From Acidobacteriota bacterium (GTDB lineage: Bacteria; Acidobacteriota; Blastocatellia; RBC074), in contig JACPYM010000068.1 of the NCBI GenBank assembly GCA_016196035.1, forward strand, positions 1 to 64,000: a stretch of DNA of 64,000 nucleotides. Reading direction: 5' to 3'. Positions 54,839 to 63,334 of this stretch are shown here, piece after piece. The notes under the pieces were generated by a model. That model worked only from the letters and a program-made list of their open reading frames with translations. It had not been told where the DNA came from and searched no databases. The position numbers and the translations under genes were made by a program. The first letter of the stretch is position 1; each line of letters begins with the position of its first letter.

Positions 54839-56341
54839 ATGATTCGTCCCTTTGACTACACCGGCATTACCCGCGATGAGCAAGGCATCCTGCGTTACGA
54901 CAACCTGCCGGATTCGCTGGTCGCAATGTTTCGCCGCAGCGTTGACCGCGCGCCCAACGCCGAAGCCATCGTCGAAGCCGGCGGCCCGCGCATGACCTAC
55001 GCCCAGGTTTGGGACGCCGCCGCGCACATCGCAGGCGGTTTGCGCGCTCATGGCATCGCACCCGGCGACCGCGTGGCGATTCAACTCGGCAACGGCTTGC
55101 AGTGGTGTCTGGCTTTTATCGGCATTCAAATGGCGGGCGCGCTGGCGGTGCCGGTCAACACGCGCTTTACCGCAGCCGAGGCCGCCTACGTTATCGCCGA
55201 TTCCGGCGCGCGTTTCTCATTCCTGCCCGGCGCGGCATTGCCCGACGGTGCGCCCTTTGTGATCGAAGGATTAAAGCGTGATGGCGTAGCCGCGATCTTT
55301 TACACCAGTGGCACGACCGGCTTTCCCAAAGGCGCGCTGACCACGCACGAGAACTTTCTTTCGATTGTCGAATCGCGTTTCCGTATCGTGCCGCTGCCGC
55401 GCGATGGCAGCATCCGCACGCTCATCAGCATCCCGCTCTTTCACGTCACGGCCTGCAACGCGCAGTTTCTGCCTACGCTCGGTACGGGCGGCGCGGTCGT
55501 CATCCTGCCCGCGTTCGATGTCCAAGCCTTCCTGCGCGCCATCGGCGACGAGCACATCAACCAACTCACGACCGTGCCCGCGATTTATTGGCTCGCGCTC
55601 AATCAACCCAACTTTGCCGAATTTGATACGACAGCCATCCGCTGGCTGTCGTATGGCGGCGCGCCGATGGCCCCTGAACTGGTGGGCCGCATCATCGAAG
55701 CCTTTCCCAACGCCCGCGTCGGCAACGGCTTCGGCTTGACCGAAACGTCTTCGGTGGCGACCTTCTTGCCGCACGATTTTGCGCGTGAGCGACCCGAATC
55801 GGTCGGTTTCCCAATTCCCATCACGGAGGTAGACCTGTTTGAGCCGGATGCCGAAACGGGCATCGGTGAACTACTCATTCGTGGCGCGAACGTCGTCAAA
55901 GGCTATTGGAACAAGCCGGAAGCGACGGCGGAGACATTTGTGGATAGCTGGTTACATACGGGCGACATGGCGCGCATCAGCCCGGAAGGCTTCATCCAAA
56001 TCGTAGACCGCAAGAAAGACATGATCTGTCGCGGCGGCGAAAACGTTTATTGCGTCGAAGTCGAAAACGCCTTGGCCGCGCATCCCGCCGTGTTTGAAGT
56101 CGCGGTCATCGGCGTCCCCGACGTCGTGATGGGCGAAAAAGTCGGCGCGGTCATCTCGCTGCGGCCCGGCATGCAAGCCGAACCGGAAGACATCATCACG
56201 TTCGCCCGCACGCGGCTGGCCGATTTCAAAGTCCCGCAATACCTCAAGATTTACAGTGATTCGCTGCCGCGCAATCCCAATGGCAAAATCGTGAAGCCGC
56301 GACTGCGCAAAGAAGTCGTGTGGGATAAACCCATTCGCTAA
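54839..56341 (+). CDS. AMP-dependent acyl-CoA synthetase/ligase
   Basis: This 500-aa protein is of the ANL (adenylate-forming) superfamily. It has the P-loop IFYTSGTTGFPKGA, the aromatic A5-type GNGFGLTET, the A7/A8 region WLHTGDMARISPEGF then DRKKDMICRGGENVYC, and the C-terminal lysine motif LPRNPNGKIVKP. It makes an acyl-AMP then the CoA thioester. The segment before the P-loop is short (SFLPGAALPDGAPFVIEG), so the protein is slightly below the common 510-560 residues, but all core motifs are present. The start at 54839 follows GAGGAACACC. It is divergent from the CoA-transferase. The substrate acid cannot be told; medium-chain or aromatic acids are possible. Confidence 0.9.
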   Translation: MIRPFDYTGITRDEQGILRYDNLPDSLVAMFRRSVDRAPNAEAIVEAGGPRMTYAQVWDAAAHIAGGLRAHGIAPGDRVAIQLGNGLQWCLAFIGIQMAGALAVPVNTRFTAAEAAYVIADSGARFSFLPGAALPDGAPFVIEGLKRDGVAAIFYTSGTTGFPKGALTTHENFLSIVESRFRIVPLPRDGSIRTLISIPLFHVTACNAQFLPTLGTGGAVVILPAFDVQAFLRAIGDEHINQLTTVPAIYWLALNQPNFAEFDTTAIRWLSYGGAPMAPELVGRIIEAFPNARVGNGFGLTETSSVATFLPHDFARERPESVGFPIPITEVDLFEPDAETGIGELLIRGANVVKGYWNKPEATAETFVDSWLHTGDMARISPEGFIQIVDRKKDMICRGGENVYCVEVENALAAHPAVFEVAVIGVPDVVMGEKVGAVISLRPGMQAEPEDIITFARTRLADFKVPQYLKIYSDSLPRNPNGKIVKPRLRKEVVWDKPIR

Positions 56342-56345
56342 GGCA

Positions 56346-56435
56346 TTGGCCACAGAGGCACGGAGCCACAGAGAGAAATCACACCAGAGCAAACTGTCCG
56401 GACTTACCTCTGTGGTTCCGTGCCTCTGTGGCTAA
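56346..56435. repeat. CACAGAG-type inverted repeat
   Basis: The 28-bp arms (56346-56373 and 56408-56435), cores CCACAGAGGCACGGAGCC and its reverse, have two mismatches around a 34-bp spacer. It lies at the 3' end of the ligase gene, starting at about its stop codon. It is similar in style to the CACGAAG hairpin at 28759-28852, but the sequence is different. Confidence 0.7.
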
Positions 56436-56468
56436 TCCTCTTCCAAAAACACTGCTCAATAAAAGCCA

Positions 56469-56514
56469 CAGGCCGACAGAGTCTTTCGTCTTCACGAAAA
56501 TCCCTGTCGGCCTG
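56469..56514 (-). terminator. Probable terminator of the RRM gene
   Basis: The arms CAGGCCGACAG (56469-56479) and CTGTCGGCCTG (56504-56514) are perfect, with an inner TTTCGT/ACGAAA stem. On the minus strand the hairpin is followed by TGGCTTTTATT. It starts 31 bp after the stop codon of the RRM gene. Confidence 0.65.
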
Positions 56515-56544
56515 GGTTGTCTTAGCGATTATCTCTGGTTGCGC

Positions 56545-56880
56545 TTAGTAACGGCGACCACCACCGCCGCCGCCAAAGCCACCGCCACCGCGTCCGCCGC
56601 CACCACCACGTCCGCCGCCGCCGCCACGATCTTCGCGGGGCTTGGCTTCGTTGACGGTGAGGGCGCGGCCGCCGACTTCCTTGCCATTCAGACCTTGGAT
56701 CGCCGCTTGCGCGGCTTCTTTGGAATCCAGTTCGACAAAGGCGAAGCCGCGTGAACGGCCCGTGTCACGATCGGTGACGAGGCTCGCGGAGCTGACTTGG
56801 CCGTATTGGCTGAATTCATCTTGCAGATCCTGCTCCGTCGTATTGAAGGCCAGGTTCCCGACATATAATTTCACTGACAT
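56545..56880 (-). CDS. RRM RNA-binding protein with glycine-rich tail
   Basis: This 111-aa protein has one RNA recognition motif (about 3-80), RNP2 as LYVGNL and RNP1 as RGFAFVEL, followed by a Gly/Arg-rich tail to the C-terminal RRY. Such proteins resemble cyanobacterial and other cold-inducible RNA-binding proteins and probably act as RNA chaperones. The start at 56880 follows GAGAGGAAAATCAA. A 5' region of over 400 bp precedes the next gene; it may hold a long untranslated leader. Confidence 0.9.
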   Translation of the reverse strand: MSVKLYVGNLAFNTTEQDLQDEFSQYGQVSSASLVTDRDTGRSRGFAFVELDSKEAAQAAIQGLNGKEVGGRALTVNEAKPREDRGGGGGRGGGGGRGGGGFGGGGGGRRY

Positions 56881-57316
56881 TTGATTTTCCTCTCAATGTA
56901 ATCGAAGCGGCCGAATGCGCGGCGGAAACGGTTCCTATTCACGACATTCGACACTCGCATCAACGAGTGGCTTCTTACCGTTACTACTCGCCAACCCTCT
57001 GGGCCTAATAACGCCAGTCACGCTTGACGACGCATCACCGTTGAAGCCCAGCAGAGCAAGCTCGCGTTGAAGAATTGACCAAACTTTGAGATTGAAGGAA
57101 AAGCTCGTGGCGGTCTGTTAAGGAAGGCACGGACTGATTTACGCAACCAAAGAGGTTATATTTCAACTGCGGACACCATAGCACAGAAGCGACCCGCAAT
57201 GTTGCACCATCTGCGGCACTGGCCGAAAAACTCCGGCGCGCCAAATTTATGAACCTTTCCCGCTTCTGCCACGCTTCTGTTCCACTCTCGTTGGGTTTGT
57301 TTGTTATACTCAAACA
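56881..57316. other. 436-bp divergent intergenic region
   Basis: It lies between the RRM gene (minus) and the small ORF at 57317 (plus). It contains a short stem CACTCG/CGAGTG at about 56955-56970 near the RRM start, and an extended -10 element next to the plus-strand ORF. No other gene or repeat was recognised. Confidence 0.5.
57302..57310 (+). promoter_or_regulatory. Extended -10 promoter just upstream of a start codon
   Basis: The TGTTATACT sequence (TGn then TATACT, about 57302-57310) lies 6 bp before the ATG at 57317. Transcription would start at or within a base or two of the A of ATG, giving a leaderless mRNA. No ribosome-binding site is seen, which fits. No convincing -35 box at the usual spacing. 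Confidence 0.45.
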
Positions 57317-57571
57317 ATGATGAACCAACCAAACAATGGAGCAACCTCGCAGGTAATCTTGATTCTGGCCGGCACGAGCACGCAATACACCGAAGCGCGT
57401 AGGCGTTTGGAGCTATTGCCCAAGGAAGCCAGTTGGCTGACCCGGCCTTCGGGCTTAAAGGAATTGCAGCGGCCCAAGGTCTATCGCTTTGGCACCTGGC
57501 GTGAATTGGCGCAAATCGAAGCGGTGGAATTGGCGCTGACCGAGATCAAAGCCGAGATTGTTGATCTATAG
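57317..57571 (+). CDS. Small hypothetical protein (84 aa)
   Basis: This 84-aa protein starts with two adjacent ATG codons and has mixed composition (LILAGTSTQYTEARRRLELL, WLTRPSGLKELQR, then an acidic C-terminal helix ELAQIEAVELALTEIKAEIVDL). No family, signal peptide or membrane segment is recognised. A promoter-like element directly in front and the absence of a competing frame support it being a gene. It precedes the membrane protein gene by 85 bp on the same strand. Confidence 0.5.
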   Translation: MMNQPNNGATSQVILILAGTSTQYTEARRRLELLPKEASWLTRPSGLKELQRPKVYRFGTWRELAQIEAVELALTEIKAEIVDL

Positions 57572-57656
57572 CCTGCAATGTTCCCGCATGTAACCCCACG
57601 GAGCGCGCCTTGCGAGTTTACGATTCTTATGCCCCAACTCGCGCCCAAACTCGCGT

Positions 57657-59843
57657 ATGCAAGAACCTCCTTCGCCTTTCGCGCCACAAAAGCAACAGCA
57701 GCGTTGGCGCGAAGCCGCCCTTTATCTGACGGCCCTGCTCGGCTGTGGCTGTTTGCTGGAACTCCTCTTCAAGCTGCATCAGGCTGATCTAAACGTGCCC
57801 TTGCTTTACTCTGGCGACGGGGTTTTCCATCAAATGCTGGTCAAAGCCATCCTGACGAAGGACTGGTATTTGCAGAATGACGCGCTGGGGATGCCCAAAG
57901 GGCTGGAACTGTATGACTTCCCTTTGGTGGACAATGTTCATTTTCTGCTGCTTAAATTGCTCGGCTGTTTCAGCACCGATCACGCAAGAGTGCTGAACAT
58001 TTTCTTTTTATTTACTTTTCCGCTCACGACACTGACCGCGTTGTTAGTGCTGCGCCATTTCAACATCTCAGCGGCGCCCGCATTGGGCTGCAGCCTGCTT
58101 TACACCTTTACCCTGTACCATCTGCGGCGCGGCGAAAATCACCTATTGCTTTCCGCTTACTATCCCGTGCCGCTCATGATCATGGTGCTGCTGTGGCTCT
58201 GCCAGGGAGCCTTGCCAGTAACCGGGAACGGCTGGTATCGCAAGCGCCGCTGGTGGAGCGCCAGTTTGATTTGCGCGCTCATTGCCTCGACTGGCAGCGG
58301 CTATTACGGCGCGTTTGCGCTGGGGTTATTGCTGAGCGTTGGCGTATGGCGCGTAGTGGAAACCAACTCGCTAAAAGCGTGCTGGCCTCCGCTGCTTTGC
58401 GCGGCGCTCATCGTCACCTGTACCGCCGCCAATCTGTTGCCCCATTTACTTCACCGCTTGCAACACGGCGCGGTTCCGGTGGGGCAACGCGCGCCTGGCG
58501 AAGCGGAAACGTATGGATTGAAACTGGCCACGCTGCTTTTACCTGCCCCTGGCCATCGGATAGCGCCGCTCGCGAACTTGCGGGCGCGCTACGATCAAGG
58601 GCCGCTGAATAACGAAAATGCCGATGCCTCATTGGGCTTGGTCGGAAGCCTTGGCTTCTTGTTTCTACTCGCTTGGCAGGTGTATGGCAGGCTCACTGCT
58701 AAGCACAATCTCAACCAAGAGCGGCGGCAGTTATGGCAACACCTGAGCCTCTTGAATATCTCGGCCTTGCTGTTGGGTACGGTGGGTGGAGCGGGCGCGC
58801 TGATCGCGCTACTCGTTTCGCCCCAAATTCGCAGTTACAACCGGGTCAGCGTTTACTTGAGCTTTCTCGCGTTGCTGGCGGTGGCCTCGCTCTTGGATCA
58901 ATTGGCCGAGCGGTACGCGCGTTCGGCCCGGCGATACGCGGTCTTCAGCGGCGGGGTTTTGCTGCTGACTGTTTTGGGCGTGCTCGATCAAACCCCGGCG
59001 CAGCCCCTGCCTGATTACGCGGCGGTCAAAGCTGAATACCGCAATGACGCGGAGTTTTACCAACGTGTCGAGGCCAATGCGCCAGCGCATGGGATGATCT
59101 TTCAGTTGCCCGCCCACCTTTTTCCCGAAGGCCCGGGCTACGAACATTTCAAAGCCTATCTGCACACGCGGCAGTTGCGGTGGAGTTTCGGGGCCATGCG
59201 CGAACGTCCAGCCTCACAGTGGCAACTCGACGCAGCCGCGCAACCGGCGCCGCGTTTGATTGAACTGCTGGCCACCGCCGGATTCAGCGGACTGAACATT
59301 GACCGTTGGTTTTATCAGGATGGCGGCGCGGCGCTCGAAACCGAGCTGACGAATTTGCTGGGCCGCCCGCCGCTGGTGAGCCGGAACAATCATTTCAGCT
59401 ACTTTGATCTGACGGCCTATCAACGAACTTTGCAGGCAGGTGTTTCAGCCGAAGACTGGCGCGCGCGCCAGGAAAAAGTCTTGTACCCGCTGCTGCAAAC
59501 TTGGGGCGGCGAATTTTCAGGTCTTGAGGGCACGCCCGCAGATAACTGGCGCTGGTGCGGTTCTGAGGGAGAATTGCTGCTTGAAAATAGCTCATCGCAG
59601 CCGCGTGACGTGCAGCTTGAAATGTCGCTTTCGTCTCCCCAGCCCGGCAAGCTGGTGCTAAAGAGTGCCCCCTTCACCGCAGAGCTAGCGCTCAGCAATC
59701 AGGCAACCGCTTTCCGTAAAAGTTTCGCGCTGCCGCCAGGCTCTCACAAATTCCTCTTTTATTGCGACGCGCCGCCGGGCCAATCAGCGACTGACCCGCG
59801 CGAGTTGGTCTTCTGTGTTCATAATTTCAAACTGACAGAATAG
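57657..59843 (+). CDS. Polytopic membrane protein, GT-C glycosyltransferase-like
   Basis: This 728-aa protein has about ten predicted transmembrane helices in residues 20-460 (e.g. LTALLGCGCLLELLF, TTLTALLVLRHF, SLICALIASTGSGYY, LLALLAVASLL) and then a soluble periplasmic part of about 260 residues. The early acidic loop (YSGDGVFHQMLVKAI) between TM1 and TM2 resembles the GT-C fold's first extracytoplasmic loop, where a catalytic Asp is expected. It may transfer a sugar from a lipid-linked donor, as in sugar translocases and YfhO/ArnT-like proteins, but I cannot assign a subfamily. The ATG at 57657 lacks a clear ribosome-binding site, so the true start may differ slightly. Confidence 0.6.
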   Translation: MQEPPSPFAPQKQQQRWREAALYLTALLGCGCLLELLFKLHQADLNVPLLYSGDGVFHQMLVKAILTKDWYLQNDALGMPKGLELYDFPLVDNVHFLLLKLLGCFSTDHARVLNIFFLFTFPLTTLTALLVLRHFNISAAPALGCSLLYTFTLYHLRRGENHLLLSAYYPVPLMIMVLLWLCQGALPVTGNGWYRKRRWWSASLICALIASTGSGYYGAFALGLLLSVGVWRVVETNSLKACWPPLLCAALIVTCTAANLLPHLLHRLQHGAVPVGQRAPGEAETYGLKLATLLLPAPGHRIAPLANLRARYDQGPLNNENADASLGLVGSLGFLFLLAWQVYGRLTAKHNLNQERRQLWQHLSLLNISALLLGTVGGAGALIALLVSPQIRSYNRVSVYLSFLALLAVASLLDQLAERYARSARRYAVFSGGVLLLTVLGVLDQTPAQPLPDYAAVKAEYRNDAEFYQRVEANAPAHGMIFQLPAHLFPEGPGYEHFKAYLHTRQLRWSFGAMRERPASQWQLDAAAQPAPRLIELLATAGFSGLNIDRWFYQDGGAALETELTNLLGRPPLVSRNNHFSYFDLTAYQRTLQAGVSAEDWRARQEKVLYPLLQTWGGEFSGLEGTPADNWRWCGSEGELLLENSSSQPRDVQLEMSLSSPQPGKLVLKSAPFTAELALSNQATAFRKSFALPPGSHKFLFYCDAPPGQSATDPRELVFCVHNFKLTE

Positions 59844-59844
59844 C

Positions 59845-59909
59845 GTTGTTGCGACCTTTGGAAACAACTGCGTAAGCAAATTGGCGACGGGGACACTGAA
59901 ACCCCGGCG
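59845..59909 (+). repeat. 65-bp dispersed repeat, copy 2
   Basis: It begins immediately after the stop codon of the membrane protein gene and ends 9 bp before the stop of the convergent M14 peptidase gene, so it fills the whole gap. The sequence matches 12246-12309 (GTTGTTGCGACCTTTGGAAA, GCAAATTGGCGAC, ACTGAAA, CCGGCG). Confidence 0.75.
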
Positions 59910-59917
59910 GGCATCCG

Positions 59918-62545
59918 CTAATACGCCGTCCCCAACACCACCGCATTCATGAACAAAAACATCGTCGCTTCGGCATAGGCCCGGTAATTCGGGTCTTCGG
60001 CAAAGGCGATAAGATGGCCCTGGCCGTAGGGCTGGTGAATCAGAAAGGCCTTTTGCGGCAATTGCGCCAGTGATTCGGGCCAGATCAAACCACTCGCAAG
60101 CAGGCGGTCTTTGGGGGCGTAGATGCCCACGTTGACGCCTTTGTCCAGTTTGATCGGCGTGAAAACGCGCGTGCTCTCGACCTGCACTTGCACCTCGTTA
60201 TCGGTTCCGGCGGAAAGCCAGTGGTTGTCGTTGAGCGTGACGCGCAATAACGCGCCGGGCACGAGTTCGGGCAATTCGCGCGCGGGTTGGATGGCTTGAT
60301 CGAAGTCGGCGGGTTTGCGTGCAGCATCAGTACGAGCGGGGGGCGCGTCGGTTTCGGGGCTGCCGTCGCGCCATTCGGTGCGCGTGTCGAGCAAGGCCGT
60401 GCTTTCGCGCGCGGCCCAGCGCGAGGCTTCACCGAGCGTGATCAGTGTGCCGCCCGCATTCAGCCAATCTTTCAAACGCCGCAACGTATCGCCACTCAAG
60501 GCCGCTGCGTAATTGCCCGACGGCAAGACCAGTACGTCGTAACGCCGCCAGTCTACGCGCGCAAGCGAACTGGCGCGCACGGCGGTGACGGGCTGTTGAT
60601 AGCGCCGCTCCAACACATAGCGCGTCCAGCCCGCAGACAAACTGCTGGCAGGTTGATCCCAAGCGAGCAACACGCGCGGCGCGCGCAAGGCCACGACCTG
60701 ATTGCTGCCGAGCGAAGTTCCCTCTTCGACAAACGCCGAATCAAGTTTGACCACCTCCGCCCCATGCTTCGCAACAATCGCCGCGAGCTTCGCTTTGAAC
60801 GTGGCTAAGTCAGGGCCGTTATCAGATGCTCGAAAAAACGCCGTGCCTTTGCTGAACTTGCGCCCGGCCAGCGTGAACGTGGCGTTGAGAAAGCGCGCGC
60901 GCAAGCCTGTTTGCAAGGCTTCGAGCGTGACAGCGGCGGCAGTTGCATTCCACGGCAAGGCGTAGCCGACAATAGCGTCAGGCAATGTCGCGGGTGCAGC
61001 CGTTGTTTCAACCGGCGTTGTTTTCGCCGTCACGGCACGGTCGGTGGCGAGGCATTCGACATCGTAAAGCAGCGGCAGATTCCAGGCCGTGATGTCGTAA
61101 ATCTGATCGGGCAAGCGGTTCTTGCGACGCTCTTCCTGCACTTTCAAGAACTCGGCGCTCATCGGCACTTGGGAGTCGAGCAGATTGCGCACGAGCGCGC
61201 CAGCGGGTTGCGGCAACGGCACGATGAACGTACCAACGGGCAGCGTGCGGCTTTCGTGCTGAATGGGTTCAGCAGCGCGTTGTACGTTGACGCCGTTGGC
61301 TTGGAGCGTGCGCACCAGTCGGAGCGTCTGTCCGGCGTCCTGTCCGGGCGGCAACAAATACGCCTGCGTAGTTCCCTTGCCCGCGTTGCGGCGAAATTCA
61401 TAGAAATCGCGCAGCAGCTTTTCGCGGTTGCGCGCCGCCGTCAGCGCCGTCGTCATGGCGCTGGTGAAATGCCGCACCGCGCCATCCAGATAACTCAGCA
61501 CGGTGTCATCGCGCCGCCGATAGGCAAGGCCGCGTGCCGAGGCCATCTCGAACGTCATGCCCAACGCGCCCTGCGCCGACGGCCACGAGACGCCATAGCC
61601 GGGATAGAAAGCGTCATAAACCTCGCGGTTGAAATAGGCGAAGCCGCGTTCATCGAAGCGCGCGGCATTGGCGCGGCCAAAGACGTCGTACCAATCCAAC
61701 TGCGCTTTGCTCAGGTGCGGGTTGTAAGGCGTCGCGGCGGGCGGAAAGTAATAGGTCGCATCGCCGCCCTGCTCGTGCAAATCCACCGCGACTTGCGCGG
61801 GCCAGTCCAGCAGCAGGCGCGCGCGGCCTTTGGTTTCGGGTTGTGTTTGCGCGAACCAATCGCGGTTCAAATCGAAGAGGTAATGATTGCTGCGCCCGCC
61901 CGGCCAGGGTTCGTCGTGTTCGGCGGCTGCCGGTTCAGGGTCGGGCTGCGCGGCTCGTCCGAACAGGTTTTGAAAGACAAAGCGCGCGCGGCCATCGGGG
62001 TTTTGCATCGGATCAATCAGGACGAGGCATTCGCGCAGGATGGTGTCAACATTGGCGTCACCGCGCGCGGCCAACAGATGATAAGCCTCGGCCAGCGCGG
62101 CTTCGCCCGATGAAATCTCATTGCCGTGGACGCCGTGCATCAGCACGACGACAGCGGGCAATTCTTTGACCAAGCGTTCGGCTTCGCTGTTCGACAACGC
62201 GCCCGGATTGGCCAGCCGTTGCAGCCCGGCCTTAATTTCATCGAGGCGGCGCATGCGTTCGGGCGTGGCGATAATCAGCGCGTGCAACGGGCGGCCTTCA
62301 AATGTATCGGCGTATTTGAGCAAGCGCGTGCGATCAGGCGCGGCGTCGGCCAATGCTTTCAGATAGGCCGTGATCTGTTCGGGCGTAGTCACGCTTTCGC
62401 CAAGGTCATAACCTGTGGTTTGTTTCAGCGTGGGGATGTGCGTGTCGTAGCGCGTGCCGGGGGCGAATTCCAACTTTTGCGCATGCGCGCCGCTGCTAAA
62501 CAATGAACAAACCAAAACCAACAAACTGATTCGATAAACTTTCAT
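59918..62545 (-). CDS. Exported M14-family zinc metallopeptidase
   Basis: This 875-aa protein has a Sec signal (about residues 1-22, ending HAQ). The zinc site reads H140-G-N-E143 in [16 protein letters not shown], the third His is likely in [11 protein letters not shown], and the proton-shuttling Glu in [11 protein letters not shown]. After the peptidase domain (to about 390) a long C-terminal region follows with a GATase-like stretch ([29 protein letters not shown]). It probably cleaves peptides from the C-terminus in the periplasm or outside. The ATG at 62545 gives the signal peptide and follows GAGAGAATCC; the longer ORF does not. The C-terminal domain is of unknown function. Confidence 0.85.
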   Translation of the reverse strand: MKVYRISLLVLVCSLFSSGAHAQKLEFAPGTRYDTHIPTLKQTTGYDLGESVTTPEQITAYLKALADAAPDRTRLLKYADTFEGRPLHALIIATPERMRRLDEIKAGLQRLANPGALSNSEAERLVKELPAVVVLMHGVHGNEISSGEAALAEAYHLLAARGDANVDTILRECLVLIDPMQNPDGRARFVFQNLFGRAAQPDPEPAAAEHDEPWPGGRSNHYLFDLNRDWFAQTQPETKGRARLLLDWPAQVAVDLHEQGGDATYYFPPAATPYNPHLSKAQLDWYDVFGRANAARFDERGFAYFNREVYDAFYPGYGVSWPSAQGALGMTFEMASARGLAYRRRDDTVLSYLDGAVRHFTSAMTTALTAARNREKLLRDFYEFRRNAGKGTTQAYLLPPGQDAGQTLRLVRTLQANGVNVQRAAEPIQHESRTLPVGTFIVPLPQPAGALVRNLLDSQVPMSAEFLKVQEERRKNRLPDQIYDITAWNLPLLYDVECLATDRAVTAKTTPVETTAAPATLPDAIVGYALPWNATAAAVTLEALQTGLRARFLNATFTLAGRKFSKGTAFFRASDNGPDLATFKAKLAAIVAKHGAEVVKLDSAFVEEGTSLGSNQVVALRAPRVLLAWDQPASSLSAGWTRYVLERRYQQPVTAVRASSLARVDWRRYDVLVLPSGNYAAALSGDTLRRLKDWLNAGGTLITLGEASRWAARESTALLDTRTEWRDGSPETDAPPARTDAARKPADFDQAIQPARELPELVPGALLRVTLNDNHWLSAGTDNEVQVQVESTRVFTPIKLDKGVNVGIYAPKDRLLASGLIWPESLAQLPQKAFLIHQPYGQGHLIAFAEDPNYRAYAEATMFLFMNAVVLGTAY

Positions 62546-62570
62546 TGGATTCTCTCTCAAAAAAGGTACA

Positions 62571-62626
62571 GCCGCAGATACTCGCAGACAAACGCAGATC
62601 AGCGTCTTTCTGCGTTCATCTGCGGC
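62571..62626. repeat. CCGCAGAT-type inverted repeat
   Basis: GCCGCAGATACTCGCAGACA and the reverse-complementary TCTGCGTTCATCTGCGGC form an imperfect stem between the M14 peptidase start and the stop of the upstream gene. It shares the CCGCAGAT ends with 54574-54630. Confidence 0.55.
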
Positions 62627-62632
62627 CAAACT

Positions 62633-63316
62633 TTAATCGCGTTTCCACTCGGTCAACACATACTCCAAATCAAAATCGTTCCAATCGTAGCGCAGCAAAA
62701 TGCGGTCTTGCCCCGTCACCCACAGATGCGAGGTCGGCACTTTGATCAGGTCAGAATCCATCGTGAAATGCATCGCCTTGAAAGTCCCGGCGGGCACGGT
62801 GAGCTCCTCTTCGCCGAGCATCTCGATGCGGTAAACTTCCAGCCGCCCCAAAGGCCCATCCGTCCCGTTCCACTTGGTCGAAGTGTTGTAAAACGTCCGC
62901 GTCTGTTCACCGCCTTTGCTGTGGTCGTAGTTGAACCAAATCCAGCCGTCCAGCATCACCGCGTGCGTCGTGATCGAAAAGAAATCGGTCGGCACCTTGA
63001 CCGTTTGCGCCGTATGGCCCGTCTCGCGGCCTTCGGCCAGCACGCCCAACCGGTCGCCTTGCACACGAAACATGCCGTGCCCGATCAACTGTTCGGCGAC
63101 TTGCAACCGGATGAAGGCATCGGTGGGCCGCCCGTCCTTGCCGCGCGTGTAAGTCACATCGCGCACGAATTTGGAATCATCCGTCATCGAGAGTGTACGC
63201 ATGGTGACCGAACCATCGCGATTGCGCGTCAGCCACCAATCTTCGCGCCCGCGTTCGACGCCAGTGGATGTTTTGCGATAAGAAAGGCGACCGTGTTGGT
63301 AATGCAATTCAGACAT
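62633..63316 (-). CDS. Hypothetical protein, possible lipocalin-like (DUF3108-type) fold
   Basis: This 227-aa protein lacks a signal peptide. It is beta-rich throughout (HYQHGRLSYRKTSTGVERG, GSVTMRTLSMTDDSKFVRDV, RLEVYRIEMLGEEELTVPAG, FKAMHFTM) and has the pattern VPAGTFKAMHF followed by a C-terminal ILLRYDW, which loosely recalls DUF3108-type proteins. Confidence in any family is low. The start at 63316 lies 18 bp after the stop of the GH109-like gene, so the two may be one transcript. Confidence 0.55.
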   Translation of the reverse strand: MSELHYQHGRLSYRKTSTGVERGREDWWLTRNRDGSVTMRTLSMTDDSKFVRDVTYTRGKDGRPTDAFIRLQVAEQLIGHGMFRVQGDRLGVLAEGRETGHTAQTVKVPTDFFSITTHAVMLDGWIWFNYDHSKGGEQTRTFYNTSTKWNGTDGPLGRLEVYRIEMLGEEELTVPAGTFKAMHFTMDSDLIKVPTSHLWVTGQDRILLRYDWNDFDLEYVLTEWKRD

Positions 63317-63334
63317 AGCCGTTTGCTTTTGCGG

